The translations under genes were made by a program, and so were the position numbers. A DNA stretch of 64,000 nt from an uncultured Kangiella sp. (GTDB taxonomy: Bacteria > Pseudomonadota > Gammaproteobacteria > Enterobacterales > Kangiellaceae), in contig CANNDL010000002.1 of the NCBI GenBank assembly GCA_947503435.1, forward strand, positions 62,001 through 126,000, given 5' to 3'. Each line of letters begins with the position of its first letter. The stretch's first letter is position 1. The notes below the pieces were generated by a model, which saw only the letters and a program-made list of their open reading frames with translations, was not told where the DNA came from and searched no databases. Positions 34,600 through 44,606 of the stretch are shown here, piece by piece.

Positions 34600-36018
34600 T
34601 TACTCTATGGAATTAACCAAAAATTGCCAATTTGAAGGGTTTTGCAAGATTTTAGGGGCCTTGTTGGCTCCAATCATTAAAGGAATATGCGCCGCAGTCA
34701 CAGTGGTTAGGTTCCATGTGGGGTCGACAGCATGCCATTTATCATCATAGAAAGCCTCTACCCATACATGACCTCCAAACCTTTGCTTATCGTCACCAAG
34801 ATATATCAAACCGCTCACTTCTCTAGCAGGGATCCCTACCCCATTTAACATTTCTACCAGTAATAAAGCATGCTCTGTGCAGTCGCCAATTTTATCTTTA
34901 AGAATATCATCCACTTGAAAACTTGAAGGTAGCGTTTGATAATCAATGTAATCATAGACAAACTTAGTTAAGGATTTTATTTTGCTTACTGTAGGGTCTG
35001 ACTGGTTAACAATCTGTAGAGCTAAACGGGTTGCCTTAGCGTGACTGGACAATGTTTTTGGAGTAGATGTCGCTTGATATGAGTACCCTTTACGCAAAGT
35101 TAATAAGCCATTGTTGGCATCGAGTACAGGGTGATTTTTAAATTCGGACAAAAATTGGTTTGGGAACAGCAGTTGTAACTGATTAATTGTAGCAACTTTT
35201 CCTAATGGTTTATCGACTTCAATACCAGAGCCTATATATAAATCTCTCTGCATTTCCGGATTAATAGTAACTCTACCTTCACTTGCTACAAAGGTCATGC
35301 CGTTGACTTTACTCTGCTTCACCAAATTAAATTCTTGATCAAAACTCAAGATCGTCGGTTCTGATTGATAGGAATCATTAATATCACTGGTATTTTGCAA
35401 CTGATGTTTGACTTTATAATAACTATTCGAGGAGTTGGGGCTATTCAGTAGTTCATATCGTGAATAGTGCACTCCGTAATCATCGTTATTAAATTCTTTT
35501 ATAATTAGTGCTTTTGATCGACTTTTTGCTTGCCTTACCCACGATCGTAGTGCCAAATAATCACCTAAATTATAAGTCGAAAGTTTATGGCTAGAAGTTT
35601 TAATTTCACCATTACGCGACTCTATTACATTAAGCATATCGGTATTCGTAATTTCCTTTGCAACTTCTAATCGTGGCTCTTGTGAATGAATGTTTATGGA
35701 GACCAATTGGTAAGGTGCAATAGCTGAAAATTCTAACACTCTTTTGAAACGAAACTCCATTGGTTGAGCTTGCACTCTTCCAATAATAAAGTCTTCTTCG
35801 GTAATAGATACCAGTTTATCAGTTCTTTTTAACTCTAGACTTGCCCAACCTACTGCTTGATTGTGCCAATTGATCTGGAACCAATTTTTAAATGGCTTTA
35901 CTTTAGCTGGTGACCAAGATTGATTTTCTTCTGAGGCTTTCTGAGCAATAAAAAATGCTGCTAAACCCAGAAGGCTTAGCAGCACTAATGAAAGTAGAAC
36001 TTTTATGGCTTTAGGCAT
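34600..36018 (-). CDS. Membrane-anchored transglutaminase-like protein
   Basis: A 472-residue protein with an N-terminal signal anchor (about residues 5-26) and a large periplasmic part. The C-terminal transglutaminase-like fold has the triad C380 (GDCTEHA), H417 (GGHVWVEA) and D432 (VDPTWN). The central ~300 residues are not recognised. Bacterial members are usually proteases or peptide-modifying enzymes rather than cross-linkers. It overlaps nhaC by 8 bases and is last in the five-gene run. Confidence 0.82.
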   Translation of the reverse strand: MPKAIKVLLSLVLLSLLGLAAFFIAQKASEENQSWSPAKVKPFKNWFQINWHNQAVGWASLELKRTDKLVSITEEDFIIGRVQAQPMEFRFKRVLEFSAIAPYQLVSINIHSQEPRLEVAKEITNTDMLNVIESRNGEIKTSSHKLSTYNLGDYLALRSWVRQAKSRSKALIIKEFNNDDYGVHYSRYELLNSPNSSNSYYKVKHQLQNTSDINDSYQSEPTILSFDQEFNLVKQSKVNGMTFVASEGRVTINPEMQRDLYIGSGIEVDKPLGKVATINQLQLLFPNQFLSEFKNHPVLDANNGLLTLRKGYSYQATSTPKTLSSHAKATRLALQIVNQSDPTVSKIKSLTKFVYDYIDYQTLPSSFQVDDILKDKIGDCTEHALLLVEMLNGVGIPAREVSGLIYLGDDKQRFGGHVWVEAFYDDKWHAVDPTWNLTTVTAAHIPLMIGANKAPKILQNPSNWQFLVNSIE

Positions 36019-37459
36019 CAGCCACTTTAGTAATTTTGAAATTAATCAGGCCATAAATAAATGAAACAATCGGATTGATTAAATTGAAGAAACAATAAAT
36101 CCAATAGGCACCAGTCGCTACTCCTAAAGTTCCCGCCATATATGCACCACAAGTATTCCAAGGGATTAATGGCGAAGTAATAGTACCCGCGTCTTCAAGG
36201 GTCCTTGATAAATTTTTAGCATCTAGTCCTCGACGTTTAAACTCAGCTCGATACATTCTGCCTGGTAACACGATTGCGATATATTGATCGGAAGCAATTA
36301 AATTCATGCCAATACAAGTTAATAAAACTGAGCCAATCAAAGATCCTGTAGATTTAGCCATGCCAATAATTGAGTGTACCAATTTTTGCAATAAGCCTGT
36401 TTTTTCCATCGCGGCGCCGAAGGTCATGGCGCAAATGATCAGCCAAATGGTATTAAGCATACTCGACATTCCGCCTCGGCTTAATAAACCATCGAAAGCT
36501 TCAACACCTGTACTAATTGAAAATCCAGAGAACAGCGAGGTCCATATGCCCGAGATATAAACTGCTGCTGTCGACAACTCAGGATTGTTTACAAACTTCT
36601 CTATAACATTTCCTTGTAGTAACACAGCAAACAAACAGCCTAATAAAGCACCAGCCAAAATAGTTGCTACAGCAGGAACCTTTTTAAAGGCCATAATGAA
36701 AACAGCCAAAAGCGGCACTAGTGACCATATACTGACATTAAAGTTATCATCGATAAGCTTTAATGTATCCTGCAAACCTAACGCCGTTTCTGAAGGATCC
36801 TGGCGTAAGCCGATAACCGTAAAAATAATCATTGCTATGATGAGCGAAGGTAATGTTGTCCATACCATATGACGTATATGAGTAAATAAATCGGTACCAG
36901 TAATCGCCGGAGCAAGGTTGGTGGTATCCGATAAAGGCGACATTTTATCGCCAAAGTAAGCTCCAGAAATAATAGCGCCAGCAGTAATAGCAGGATCCAA
37001 GCCAAGACTTTCTGCGATTACTATCAGACTGATACCAATGGTACCGGCTGTAGTCCAAGAGCTACCAATACTTAATGAGACAACCGCGCAAATAACCGTT
37101 GATGCTACATAAAAGTATTCCGGAGACAAAACTTGTAAGCCGTAATAAATCATCGTAGGAACGGTGCCAGCAAGAATCCATGCTCCAATTAGCGCACCAA
37201 CCATCAGTAGAATTAGCATAGCTCCCATAGCTAAGCTGATCCCTTCTACAATTCCCTTTTCTAATTCTTTCCAAGATTGACCATTCAGCAAACCAATAAT
37301 TATTGCGACTGATGCTGCAAGAATTAATGCAATTTGATTTGCTCCATAAGAAGAATCGGAACCATATAGTTGTACTGATACATATAACAAAACGATCAAC
37401 AAAGTGATCGGAATAATTGCCTGCAAAATACTCGGCTGTCGGCTTTGTGAATCTACCAT
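36011..37459 (-). CDS. nhaC: NhaC-family Na+/H+ antiporter
   Basis: A 482-residue inner-membrane antiporter with about 12 helices. Family marks are GSSWTTAGTIGISLI and GAYFGDKMSPLSDTTNLAP, the latter with the conserved acidic residues of the ion site. A C-terminal DAGTITSPLIPWNTCGAYMAGTLGV is typical of NhaC. Malate/lactate antiporters are close relatives, so ion and substrate are not fixed. It lies 10 bases after the second amidohydrolase. Confidence 0.9.
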   Translation of the reverse strand: MVDSQSRQPSILQAIIPITLLIVLLYVSVQLYGSDSSYGANQIALILAASVAIIIGLLNGQSWKELEKGIVEGISLAMGAMLILLMVGALIGAWILAGTVPTMIYYGLQVLSPEYFYVASTVICAVVSLSIGSSWTTAGTIGISLIVIAESLGLDPAITAGAIISGAYFGDKMSPLSDTTNLAPAITGTDLFTHIRHMVWTTLPSLIIAMIIFTVIGLRQDPSETALGLQDTLKLIDDNFNVSIWSLVPLLAVFIMAFKKVPAVATILAGALLGCLFAVLLQGNVIEKFVNNPELSTAAVYISGIWTSLFSGFSISTGVEAFDGLLSRGGMSSMLNTIWLIICAMTFGAAMEKTGLLQKLVHSIIGMAKSTGSLIGSVLLTCIGMNLIASDQYIAIVLPGRMYRAEFKRRGLDAKNLSRTLEDAGTITSPLIPWNTCGAYMAGTLGVATGAYWIYCFFNLINPIVSFIYGLINFKITKVADA

Positions 37460-37469
37460 TTATAGTTCC

Positions 37470-38750
37470 TTATTTTCTGTAAGCAGTATTTTTATCAGTG
37501 GTAATATCTTTATAACGGTCACGTAAGCGAGAGGCTTTGGTTGTCTTGTCCGTCAGCTTGCCATCTACAACGACTTCGACAGGACTAGTTGTTACTTCTA
37601 AAGGATCGCCATCCCAAATTACCAATTCTGCATCATAACCAGGCAAGATTCTGCCATAGGTATCTGCCCCGCCGAATAAACGCGCAGGATTAACAGTGAA
37701 TGCTTTTAATGCTTTATCATATGGTAAACCATAGCTAACCGCAGTGCCGGCTGAATGACGGACCGTATGAGCGTTATGAGTATTTTGGAAACTTTGTCCT
37801 AAGAAAATTAGATTCACGCCAGCTTTATCTAGCAACGCTGCATTATCAATACGTTGTCCTAATGCTTCAAAACTTCTTGGAATATTATCCATCGGGTCAA
37901 GCATCACAGAAATATTAGCGCGTGCCAAATCTTTAGCCACCATCCAGGCTTCAGCTCCACCTTTTACGATCAAGCGTATATTGTTCTTCTGAGAAAATCT
38001 CAAAAGCGCTTTAATGTCAGCTGCTCGTTGCACATTCATTACTAATGGTATTTGGCGATCGATTAAAGCTTGCAAAGCTTTTAAGTCATCAAGTGAGGTG
38101 AATAATTCACGATACTCACCAGACAAGATGGCTTCATAGTTATCAGCATATTCTCGCGCTTCATCCAGCAAGCTCTGCAATTGCTTTAAAGCGCTAGCTC
38201 GAGAACCTCCTGCAATATTAGAACCTCTTTCACCGTATGAACCAAAGATAGCAACATCTTTTTTAATCAGCGGGTGATAGTCACCATTTAGACTCATAAT
38301 AGCGGCCTGCCCAAATAAAAGGTGATCACCAAATGGTGGAGCTACTAATGTTCGAGTTACGCCATTTGCTCGGTTGTGTGGAATCAAGGTTGAATGAGGG
38401 TTAAAAGCTTCCTCGATACTAAAGCTTGCACCCGATAATTCATCCTGAGTAACTGAATCGCCAGTTTGGTTCAGCGCGTCAATTTCTACCAAGCCTAAGC
38501 TGTTAGCTACTGCAAATATACCTGGAGTCACCTGTTGGCCATTGGCATCTATAATCTTATCTGCTGTAACAGATAAGTTAGAGCCTACCGCTTTGATTTT
38601 TCCATTTTCTATTAAGATGTCTGCCTGATCCAAAGTCCCTTGCGATGATAACGTATGAACCTTCGCATTTTTAATTAACAATGTATCTGCAGTAACGGTA
38701 GAAGTTATCAATATAGCCGCTGAAGCGACTAAAGCTTGTAAATACCTCAT
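37470..38750 (-). CDS. Exported amidohydrolase-fold protein lacking metal ligands (predicted pseudoenzyme)
   Basis: A 426-residue protein with a cleavable signal peptide (ends near STVTA-D). The fold is amidohydrolase-like: N-terminal beta sandwich, TPGIFAVANSLG where the metal motif should be, and C-terminal GYDAELVIWDGDPL. Compared with its upstream neighbour, D105, H107 and H109 of DVHSH are replaced by A80, A82 and S84. The later VHNH, TFHH and HSD positions read VMNV, VKGG and GQS. It is therefore unlikely to be a metal-dependent hydrolase. It overlaps the neighbour by 4 bases, so a heteromeric partnership is plausible. Confidence 0.85.
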   Translation of the reverse strand: MRYLQALVASAAILITSTVTADTLLIKNAKVHTLSSQGTLDQADILIENGKIKAVGSNLSVTADKIIDANGQQVTPGIFAVANSLGLVEIDALNQTGDSVTQDELSGASFSIEEAFNPHSTLIPHNRANGVTRTLVAPPFGDHLLFGQAAIMSLNGDYHPLIKKDVAIFGSYGERGSNIAGGSRASALKQLQSLLDEAREYADNYEAILSGEYRELFTSLDDLKALQALIDRQIPLVMNVQRAADIKALLRFSQKNNIRLIVKGGAEAWMVAKDLARANISVMLDPMDNIPRSFEALGQRIDNAALLDKAGVNLIFLGQSFQNTHNAHTVRHSAGTAVSYGLPYDKALKAFTVNPARLFGGADTYGRILPGYDAELVIWDGDPLEVTTSPVEVVVDGKLTDKTTKASRLRDRYKDITTDKNTAYRK

Positions 38751-40150
38751 AGTCTATTCTCCTGTGGCTTTAACGCACCTAAGTCAAAGTCGCTGCTTGG
38801 CTGACTCGCTTTATCATTTCGGTCATACTTTAATGCGCCATCAACAAAGACTTTTTCAGCTTTTGTATAAACACTGAAAGGATTGCCATCCCAAATGACT
38901 ATATCTGCCATTTTACCTGCTTCTAACGAGCCCGTTTCTTCGCTTACACCTAAAGATTGTGCTGCATTTATGGTGATCCATTTAATGGCATCCTTTGGCT
39001 GAATATTTAATCCCATTTGATTACCAGAAGTCATTGCTTTAGCAGCTTCTTTGTTCAAATGTTGAATTCCAACTGCTGAATCCGAATGAACAATGGCACA
39101 AGCGCCCGCTTTGTCCACTAAAGCTACATTCTCTGGAATAGTGTCATAAGCTTCTTGCTTAAAACCCCACCAATCCGACCACATAGCTGAACACACATCG
39201 TTTTCTGCTAATAAATCAGCAATTTTGTAGGATTCAATAGCATGGTGGAAAGTGGAAACTTTATAGTCAAACTCTTTAGCAATCTCCATCATCACGGCCA
39301 TTTCATCGGCACGATAACAATGGTTATGCACTAAAATTTCACCATTAAGAACACCCATCAAAGTATCCATCTGCAAATCGCGCTTTGGTTTTTTTCCTGG
39401 CTTACCAGCTTCAACAGAATCATTGTAAGCATCCCATTGTTTCTTATAATCTTTCGCCTTAATCCAAGATGCTCGATAACCTGCAACATTACCCATACGC
39501 GTAGATGGCGAACGACCTTTAGAGCCGTAGACTCGCTTAGGATTTTCACCGCAAGCCATTTTCATTCCATGCGGAGCGTTAGGGAATTTCATATCCATCA
39601 CGGTTCGACCAAGAACATTTTTCAAGGTAACACCACGACCGCCGACTAAATTTGCCGAGCCGGGTAATATTTGCATCGAGGTAACGCCGCCTGCTAAGGC
39701 TAAACTAAACTGTGGATCTTGTGGCCAGACTGAATGTTCGGCCCAAACTTCTGCTGTGACTGGCGCCGTCATTTCATTGCCATCAGCGCTAGTCAGCACT
39801 CCTGGTGCAGGGTATACACCTAAATGTGAATGTACATCAATAATACCTGGCGTAACCCACTTCCCTTCAGCATCAATAACTAATACATCATCACCTGTTG
39901 GCTCATCACCATCTTCTGTAACAGAGATGATTTTGCCGTCTTTAAAATAAACCGAGCCATTATCTATCTGTTCGCCCGTTGCGGTTAACAAAGTGGCATT
40001 TTTAATAAATACTGGTTGAAATTCTTGTACTTTGTATTGACTAGCAAATGGCTTAGCATCTGCCTTTTCATCTTGTGAATCATCGGCACAAGAAACAACA
40101 ACAGCGCTTAAAAGCGCTGCTATGCCTAATTTTATTAATTTCATATTCAT
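38747..40150 (-). CDS. Amidohydrolase-family lipoprotein
   Basis: A 467-residue protein of the amidohydrolase superfamily (imidazolonepropionase/dipeptidase-like). The signal sequence ends in a lipobox VVSC (C21), so it should be lipid-anchored in the envelope. Metal ligands are visible: H107 and H109 in IIDVHSHLG, histidines in LVHNHC and STFHHA, and the aspartate in IVHSDSAVG. The C-terminus has GKMADIVIWDGNPF. Substrate is unknown; peptides or cyclic amides are possible. It is second in the run, 14 bases after the NSS transporter. Confidence 0.88.
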   Translation of the reverse strand: MNMKLIKLGIAALLSAVVVSCADDSQDEKADAKPFASQYKVQEFQPVFIKNATLLTATGEQIDNGSVYFKDGKIISVTEDGDEPTGDDVLVIDAEGKWVTPGIIDVHSHLGVYPAPGVLTSADGNEMTAPVTAEVWAEHSVWPQDPQFSLALAGGVTSMQILPGSANLVGGRGVTLKNVLGRTVMDMKFPNAPHGMKMACGENPKRVYGSKGRSPSTRMGNVAGYRASWIKAKDYKKQWDAYNDSVEAGKPGKKPKRDLQMDTLMGVLNGEILVHNHCYRADEMAVMMEIAKEFDYKVSTFHHAIESYKIADLLAENDVCSAMWSDWWGFKQEAYDTIPENVALVDKAGACAIVHSDSAVGIQHLNKEAAKAMTSGNQMGLNIQPKDAIKWITINAAQSLGVSEETGSLEAGKMADIVIWDGNPFSVYTKAEKVFVDGALKYDRNDKASQPSSDFDLGALKPQENRL

Positions 40151-40164
40151 AGAAATCTCACTAA

Positions 40165-41556
40165 TTAGAATAATTGAATACCAAAGAATCTATCCAAAAT
40201 TGTAGTGATAGCAATTGCACCTAGAATAACTGGGCATATATAGCTCACTGCAAAATTAATGTACTTAGTTACTAATGGGATAGCACTTTCGCGCCCAATC
40301 GCCATCTCTTCGTTTAAATTGTTAGTTTTCCAAACATAAGCTACGAAGATCGAGATTAATGCGCCACCAATTGGTAAAAAGGTATCGCTAGCAATAAGAC
40401 CGATAAAGTCCATAAAGTTAGTCGCACTTTCGTTATTACCTAAAGTCACAAAGTTTGTCAGCGCATCCACATTGCCGTTGGAAAGCATCGATGGAATACC
40501 TAATAAGAAGATAAACCCAGCCATACCCCAAACAGCCATTGGACGTTTGATTTTCTTTTCGTCAACTAGGTAAGCCACTGGAACTTCAAGTAAAGATACC
40601 GTTGAAGTTAAAGCCGCAAAAGATAATAGCAAGAAGAATAAAGAACCAATTACAATGCCCAATGTTGGTCCTAAGCTTTCAAAAACACCTGGCAGAGTTG
40701 CAAATATCAGTCCTGGACCACCTGCTACGCCTTCCATACTACCTTGGCTTAAATAAGCCACGAATGGGAAAATCATCAAACCAGCTAAGAACGCTATAGA
40801 GACATCCGTTAAAGTAATAAGCGCTGCTGAGCGAACAATGTTCTGTTTTCTGGAAACATAAGAACCGTAAGTGATAAGCGCACCCATTCCTAAAGATAAG
40901 GAGAAGAAAGCTTGGCCCAGTGCGGAATAAATCACTTCTCCGTTTATTTCAGAAAAATCCGGAACTAAGTAAAACTTAATTCCTTCCATGGCTCCATCTA
41001 AAGTCATTGCGTAAAAGATTAAGCCCAAAATTAAGACAAACAATGTTGGCATTAATATTTTTGCGGCTTTTTCAATCCCGCCTGAAATACCCTTAGAAAC
41101 AATAAAGGCAGTCACAGCCATAAAGACAATGCCGTATAGACCTATTTTGGTCCAATCGGTAATAAAGGTTCCAAACTGTTCTCCGATACCAAAGTTACCT
41201 TGAACCATTTCTAAGAAATAACCAAAAGCCCAGCCAGCAACAACGTTATAAAAAGATAGAATAAGAACACCAGCGATAATGCCTAATAAGCCAATGATGG
41301 ACCAATTACCATGACCGAGCTTTTTGAAAGCACCGACTGGGTTTAATTGAGTTTTACGACCAATGGCAATTTCTGAAACCATTACCGGAAAACACAACAT
41401 AAAACAGAATGCTAAATAGAGGACCACGAATGCGGCACCGCCGCCTTGCCCTACTTCAAATGGGAATTTCCAAATATTGCCTAAGCCAACAGCTGAGCCA
41501 GCTGCCGCCAAGATAAATCCAATTCGTGAATTAAATTGACCACGATTCGTTGCCAT
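40165..41556 (-). CDS. Sodium-dependent amino-acid transporter (NSS/SNF family)
   Basis: A 463-residue inner-membrane symporter with 11-12 helices. The N-terminal AAAGSAVGLGNIWKFPFEVGQGGGAAFV is the NSS signature that forms the Na+ and substrate site in LeuT relatives. SLSLGMGALITYGSYV marks helix 6. It is first in a minus-strand run with the amidohydrolases, NhaC and transglutaminase. The likely substrate is an amino acid or related amine released by the exported enzymes, which is inference. Confidence 0.92.
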   Translation of the reverse strand: MATNRGQFNSRIGFILAAAGSAVGLGNIWKFPFEVGQGGGAAFVVLYLAFCFMLCFPVMVSEIAIGRKTQLNPVGAFKKLGHGNWSIIGLLGIIAGVLILSFYNVVAGWAFGYFLEMVQGNFGIGEQFGTFITDWTKIGLYGIVFMAVTAFIVSKGISGGIEKAAKILMPTLFVLILGLIFYAMTLDGAMEGIKFYLVPDFSEINGEVIYSALGQAFFSLSLGMGALITYGSYVSRKQNIVRSAALITLTDVSIAFLAGLMIFPFVAYLSQGSMEGVAGGPGLIFATLPGVFESLGPTLGIVIGSLFFLLLSFAALTSTVSLLEVPVAYLVDEKKIKRPMAVWGMAGFIFLLGIPSMLSNGNVDALTNFVTLGNNESATNFMDFIGLIASDTFLPIGGALISIFVAYVWKTNNLNEEMAIGRESAIPLVTKYINFAVSYICPVILGAIAITTILDRFFGIQLF

Positions 41557-41746
41557 AACTACTTCTCTTTATTTGTTATAAGATATTACCCCAGCCGCTA
41601 ATAACACCATATTTATGCCTATGGCTCAAGGATTTAGCGCGTTTTGCTTAAAAAATTGAGCTAACAAAAGCTTATGCACTCGAAGACGCTTAACTTTTAG
41701 CCAATTTAGGTTACTATCAAATACAAATGCTTCTTACAACAATCAC

Positions 41747-42811
41747 ATGAAAAAATTTCTTTACTGTCAGATATTTATCTCTTTGTATATTTTAGCTGGC
41801 TGCCAATCCTTTGCTGATAAGTCATTAGTATTAGCTGAACCAATCTCAAATAACGCTGTAGCTACCGCAACCGTTTTGAATGCTGGCACAGAGGAAGCGT
41901 TACTCTATTCCTTTAATGGCTTGAAATCAGGCAAAAGCTGGAAAGATGTTAGTTCTAGTACTTTTGCAGTGAACCCTAAATCCGGCGTAGAAAAAATACT
42001 GCCTGATGTCCCCGGAGCAAAAGGACGGCTGGCATCTATTGCAGCCACTGTTAATAATCAAATCTATATTTTTGGTGGCTATACCGTAGAACAAGACCAT
42101 TCGGAAGTCTCAACTCCAGAGGTTTATCGATTTGATCCTAGCAATGAGACTTATGAGCTAGTCACCAATATGCCAACTCCTGTTGATGACTCGGTAGCAC
42201 TGGTTTATCAAGATCGCTATATCTATTTAATTAGTGGTTGGCACAACGATGGCAATGTATCTTTGGTGCAAGTATTGGATACCCAAAATATGAGTTGGCA
42301 CCAAGCAACGCCTTATCCTGGCGCACCAGTATTTGGTCATGCAGCAGGAATTGTTGGCAATCAACTGGTCGTTAGTGATGGAGTCAAAGTTTTAAACGTT
42401 GTTAATGGCAAACGCCACTATGGCATCAGTGATGATAATTACTTAGGTATCATTAATAGCGAAAACTTCAAAGACATTCATTGGCAAAAACTTGCGATGC
42501 ATCCCGGTTCAGCTCGCTATCGAATGGCAGCAACAGGTTCGCAGCGTTTAAATAAAGTGATCTTTGTTGGCGGAAGCAGCAATCCCTATAACTTTAATGG
42601 TATTGGTTATAACGGCGTTGCTAGTGAGCCCAGCAGTTTAATTTTTGCATTCGATTTTGCAAGTCGCCAATGGCAAAGACTGGGTGAGCAAAAAACTCCT
42701 AGCATGGATCATCGCGGGCTATTAGAAGTCGAAGGTAACTTCTATATTTTGGGTGGCATACTAAACAATCAGCAAACCACCTCAAAAGTATTTGAATTGA
42801 AATTAGATTAA
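41747..42811 (+). CDS. Kelch-repeat lipoprotein
   Basis: A 354-residue protein with a lipoprotein signal (lipobox LAGC, C19) and a beta-propeller of kelch repeats. Typical blade strings are IYIFGGYTVE, YIYLISGWHNDG and FYILGGILNN. It resembles N-acetylneuraminate epimerase/galactose-oxidase propellers, but no catalytic set can be assigned. Its last 9 bases overlap the convergent acyl-CoA dehydrogenase gene. Divergent from the NSS operon. Confidence 0.82.
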   Translation: MKKFLYCQIFISLYILAGCQSFADKSLVLAEPISNNAVATATVLNAGTEEALLYSFNGLKSGKSWKDVSSSTFAVNPKSGVEKILPDVPGAKGRLASIAATVNNQIYIFGGYTVEQDHSEVSTPEVYRFDPSNETYELVTNMPTPVDDSVALVYQDRYIYLISGWHNDGNVSLVQVLDTQNMSWHQATPYPGAPVFGHAAGIVGNQLVVSDGVKVLNVVNGKRHYGISDDNYLGIINSENFKDIHWQKLAMHPGSARYRMAATGSQRLNKVIFVGGSSNPYNFNGIGYNGVASEPSSLIFAFDFASRQWQRLGEQKTPSMDHRGLLEVEGNFYILGGILNNQQTTSKVFELKLD

Positions 42812-44512
42812 TTCACTTTCAATGCTAGCTTTTAAGCCTAAGCTGCGAGGTAACAGTCGCTTAAAATAAAATTCTGCTAGTTTTTGTTTTTTATTTACAA
42901 AACTCGATTCTTGGTTTTGCGCGGCATCAAGCATTTTTAGCCATAAATAGGCATAAATAATTAATGCGGAATAGTGTAAATAATCGCAAGCTATAAGCTG
43001 CTGAATTTCTGCATCAGACTTTTCTACAATAGCTTTAGATAAAGACGCAAATTCTTCCAACTTTAAGGTTAAAGTTGATTTCATTGAACTATCTGCATAA
43101 TTATCAATATCTGTTCTGATGGTGTTTAGCAACAAATCAATATAAGCACCTTGATTAGCTACCAGTTTTCGACCTATTAAATCGAGCGCTTGAATACCAT
43201 TAGTACCTTCGTAAATTTGCGCAATACGAGCATCACGAACGTGTTGTTCCATGCCCCATTCTTTTACGTATCCATGACCTCCAAAGCACTGTTGTCCAGT
43301 GGTACAAACTTCGTAACCCATATCAGTAAAAAAAGCTTTAGCTATTGGGGTTAATAAAGCAGCCATAGCATTAGCCTCCGCAACTTTTTCTTGAACTTGC
43401 GAATGATGTGCAATATCTAAATAAGAACCCAACCAGATGCCTAGTGCTCGTCCTGCTTGATTAAAAGCTTGCATACTATTGAGCATTCGCTGAACATCGC
43501 CGTGCTTAATGATTGGTGCAGTACCGTGGTGATCCTTCGCACGCCCTTGTAATCGATCATTTGCATAGGCGTCTGCTTGTTGATAAGCCATTTCACCTAA
43601 ACCAATGCCCTGAATGCCAATGGATAAACGCTCAAGGTTCATCATGGTAAACATACAGCGTAAGCCCTGATGCTCGCCACCGATTAAATAGCCTTCAGCA
43701 TCGTCAAAATTCATGACACAGGTTGAAGAAGCTTTGATTCCCATCTTATGCTCTATAGAACCACAAACCACTCCATTTTGCTCTCCCAGAGAACCGTCGG
43801 AATTTAGTTTATATTTTGGAACTAAAAACAAACTGATACCTTTTGGACCTGCTGGTGCATTCGGTAAACGGGCAAGCACTAAATGAACGATATTCTCTGA
43901 CATATCTTGCTCGCCACCCGTGATAAAGATTTTAGAACCTGAAATTTTATAAGAGTCGTCAGCTTGAGGCTCGGCTTTTGTTTTTAAAAGCCCCAAATCG
44001 GATCCCGCATGCGCTTCCGTTAAACACATAGATCCTGACCACTCCCCAGAAATCATTTTTGGTAAATAAACGTTTTTTAATTCTTGCGAAGCATGTGCTT
44101 GCAATAAATGGTAAGCCCCTGCAGTTAAGCTACCGTATAAACAAAAAGAAGTATTAGTGGAATAAAATGATTCTTCAACAAGTACATGCAATGCCTTAGG
44201 TAGGCCTTGGCCACCGAATTCCGGGCTTGCTGTTAATGACTGCCAACCGCCTTCAACAAAAGCTTGATATGCTTCTTTAAATCCTTTGGGTGTAGTTACT
44301 TGCCCATTATCAAACTGGCAAGCTTCTTCATCACCCGATTGATTGATCGGGTGTAATACACCGGTTGCGAACTTTCCTGCTTCTTCTAAAATGGCACCAT
44401 ATAGTTCATTGTCAAAATCAGAAAAATCCTCTATACCTGTAAATCTTTGCTGAAGATCAAAAACATCTTTTAAAAGAAACATCATTTCTTGATGAGGAAT
44501 TTGGTAGTCCAT
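42803..44512 (-). CDS. Acyl-CoA dehydrogenase with C-terminal extension
   Basis: A 569-residue acyl-CoA dehydrogenase of the larger class that has an extra C-terminal domain. FAD/substrate signatures are CLTEAHAGSDLG and ITGGEQDM. The catalytic glutamate is in RIAQIYEGTNGIQALDL, after GHGYVKEWGMEQHVRDA. It is likely for fatty-acid beta-oxidation, but chain-length preference cannot be read. No ETF genes are nearby. It is a single gene behind the AGCS terminator. Confidence 0.9.
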   Translation of the reverse strand: MDYQIPHQEMMFLLKDVFDLQQRFTGIEDFSDFDNELYGAILEEAGKFATGVLHPINQSGDEEACQFDNGQVTTPKGFKEAYQAFVEGGWQSLTASPEFGGQGLPKALHVLVEESFYSTNTSFCLYGSLTAGAYHLLQAHASQELKNVYLPKMISGEWSGSMCLTEAHAGSDLGLLKTKAEPQADDSYKISGSKIFITGGEQDMSENIVHLVLARLPNAPAGPKGISLFLVPKYKLNSDGSLGEQNGVVCGSIEHKMGIKASSTCVMNFDDAEGYLIGGEHQGLRCMFTMMNLERLSIGIQGIGLGEMAYQQADAYANDRLQGRAKDHHGTAPIIKHGDVQRMLNSMQAFNQAGRALGIWLGSYLDIAHHSQVQEKVAEANAMAALLTPIAKAFFTDMGYEVCTTGQQCFGGHGYVKEWGMEQHVRDARIAQIYEGTNGIQALDLIGRKLVANQGAYIDLLLNTIRTDIDNYADSSMKSTLTLKLEEFASLSKAIVEKSDAEIQQLIACDYLHYSALIIYAYLWLKMLDAAQNQESSFVNKKQKLAEFYFKRLLPRSLGLKASIESELI

Positions 44513-44546
44513 ATCGTTTGTTCTATCTACTAATTTTCTAGCAGTA

Positions 44547-44587
44547 TAAAAAAAGCCTGGTCAGACCACAAGTCTTAGCCAGGCTTT
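44547..44587 (-). terminator. Terminator after the AGCS symporter gene
   Basis: A 9-bp stem AAAGCCTGG / CCAGGCTTT with an 18-nt loop is followed on the minus strand by T7. Confidence 0.8.
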
Positions 44588-44606
44588 CGCTAAACTATAA
44601 AGTTAA

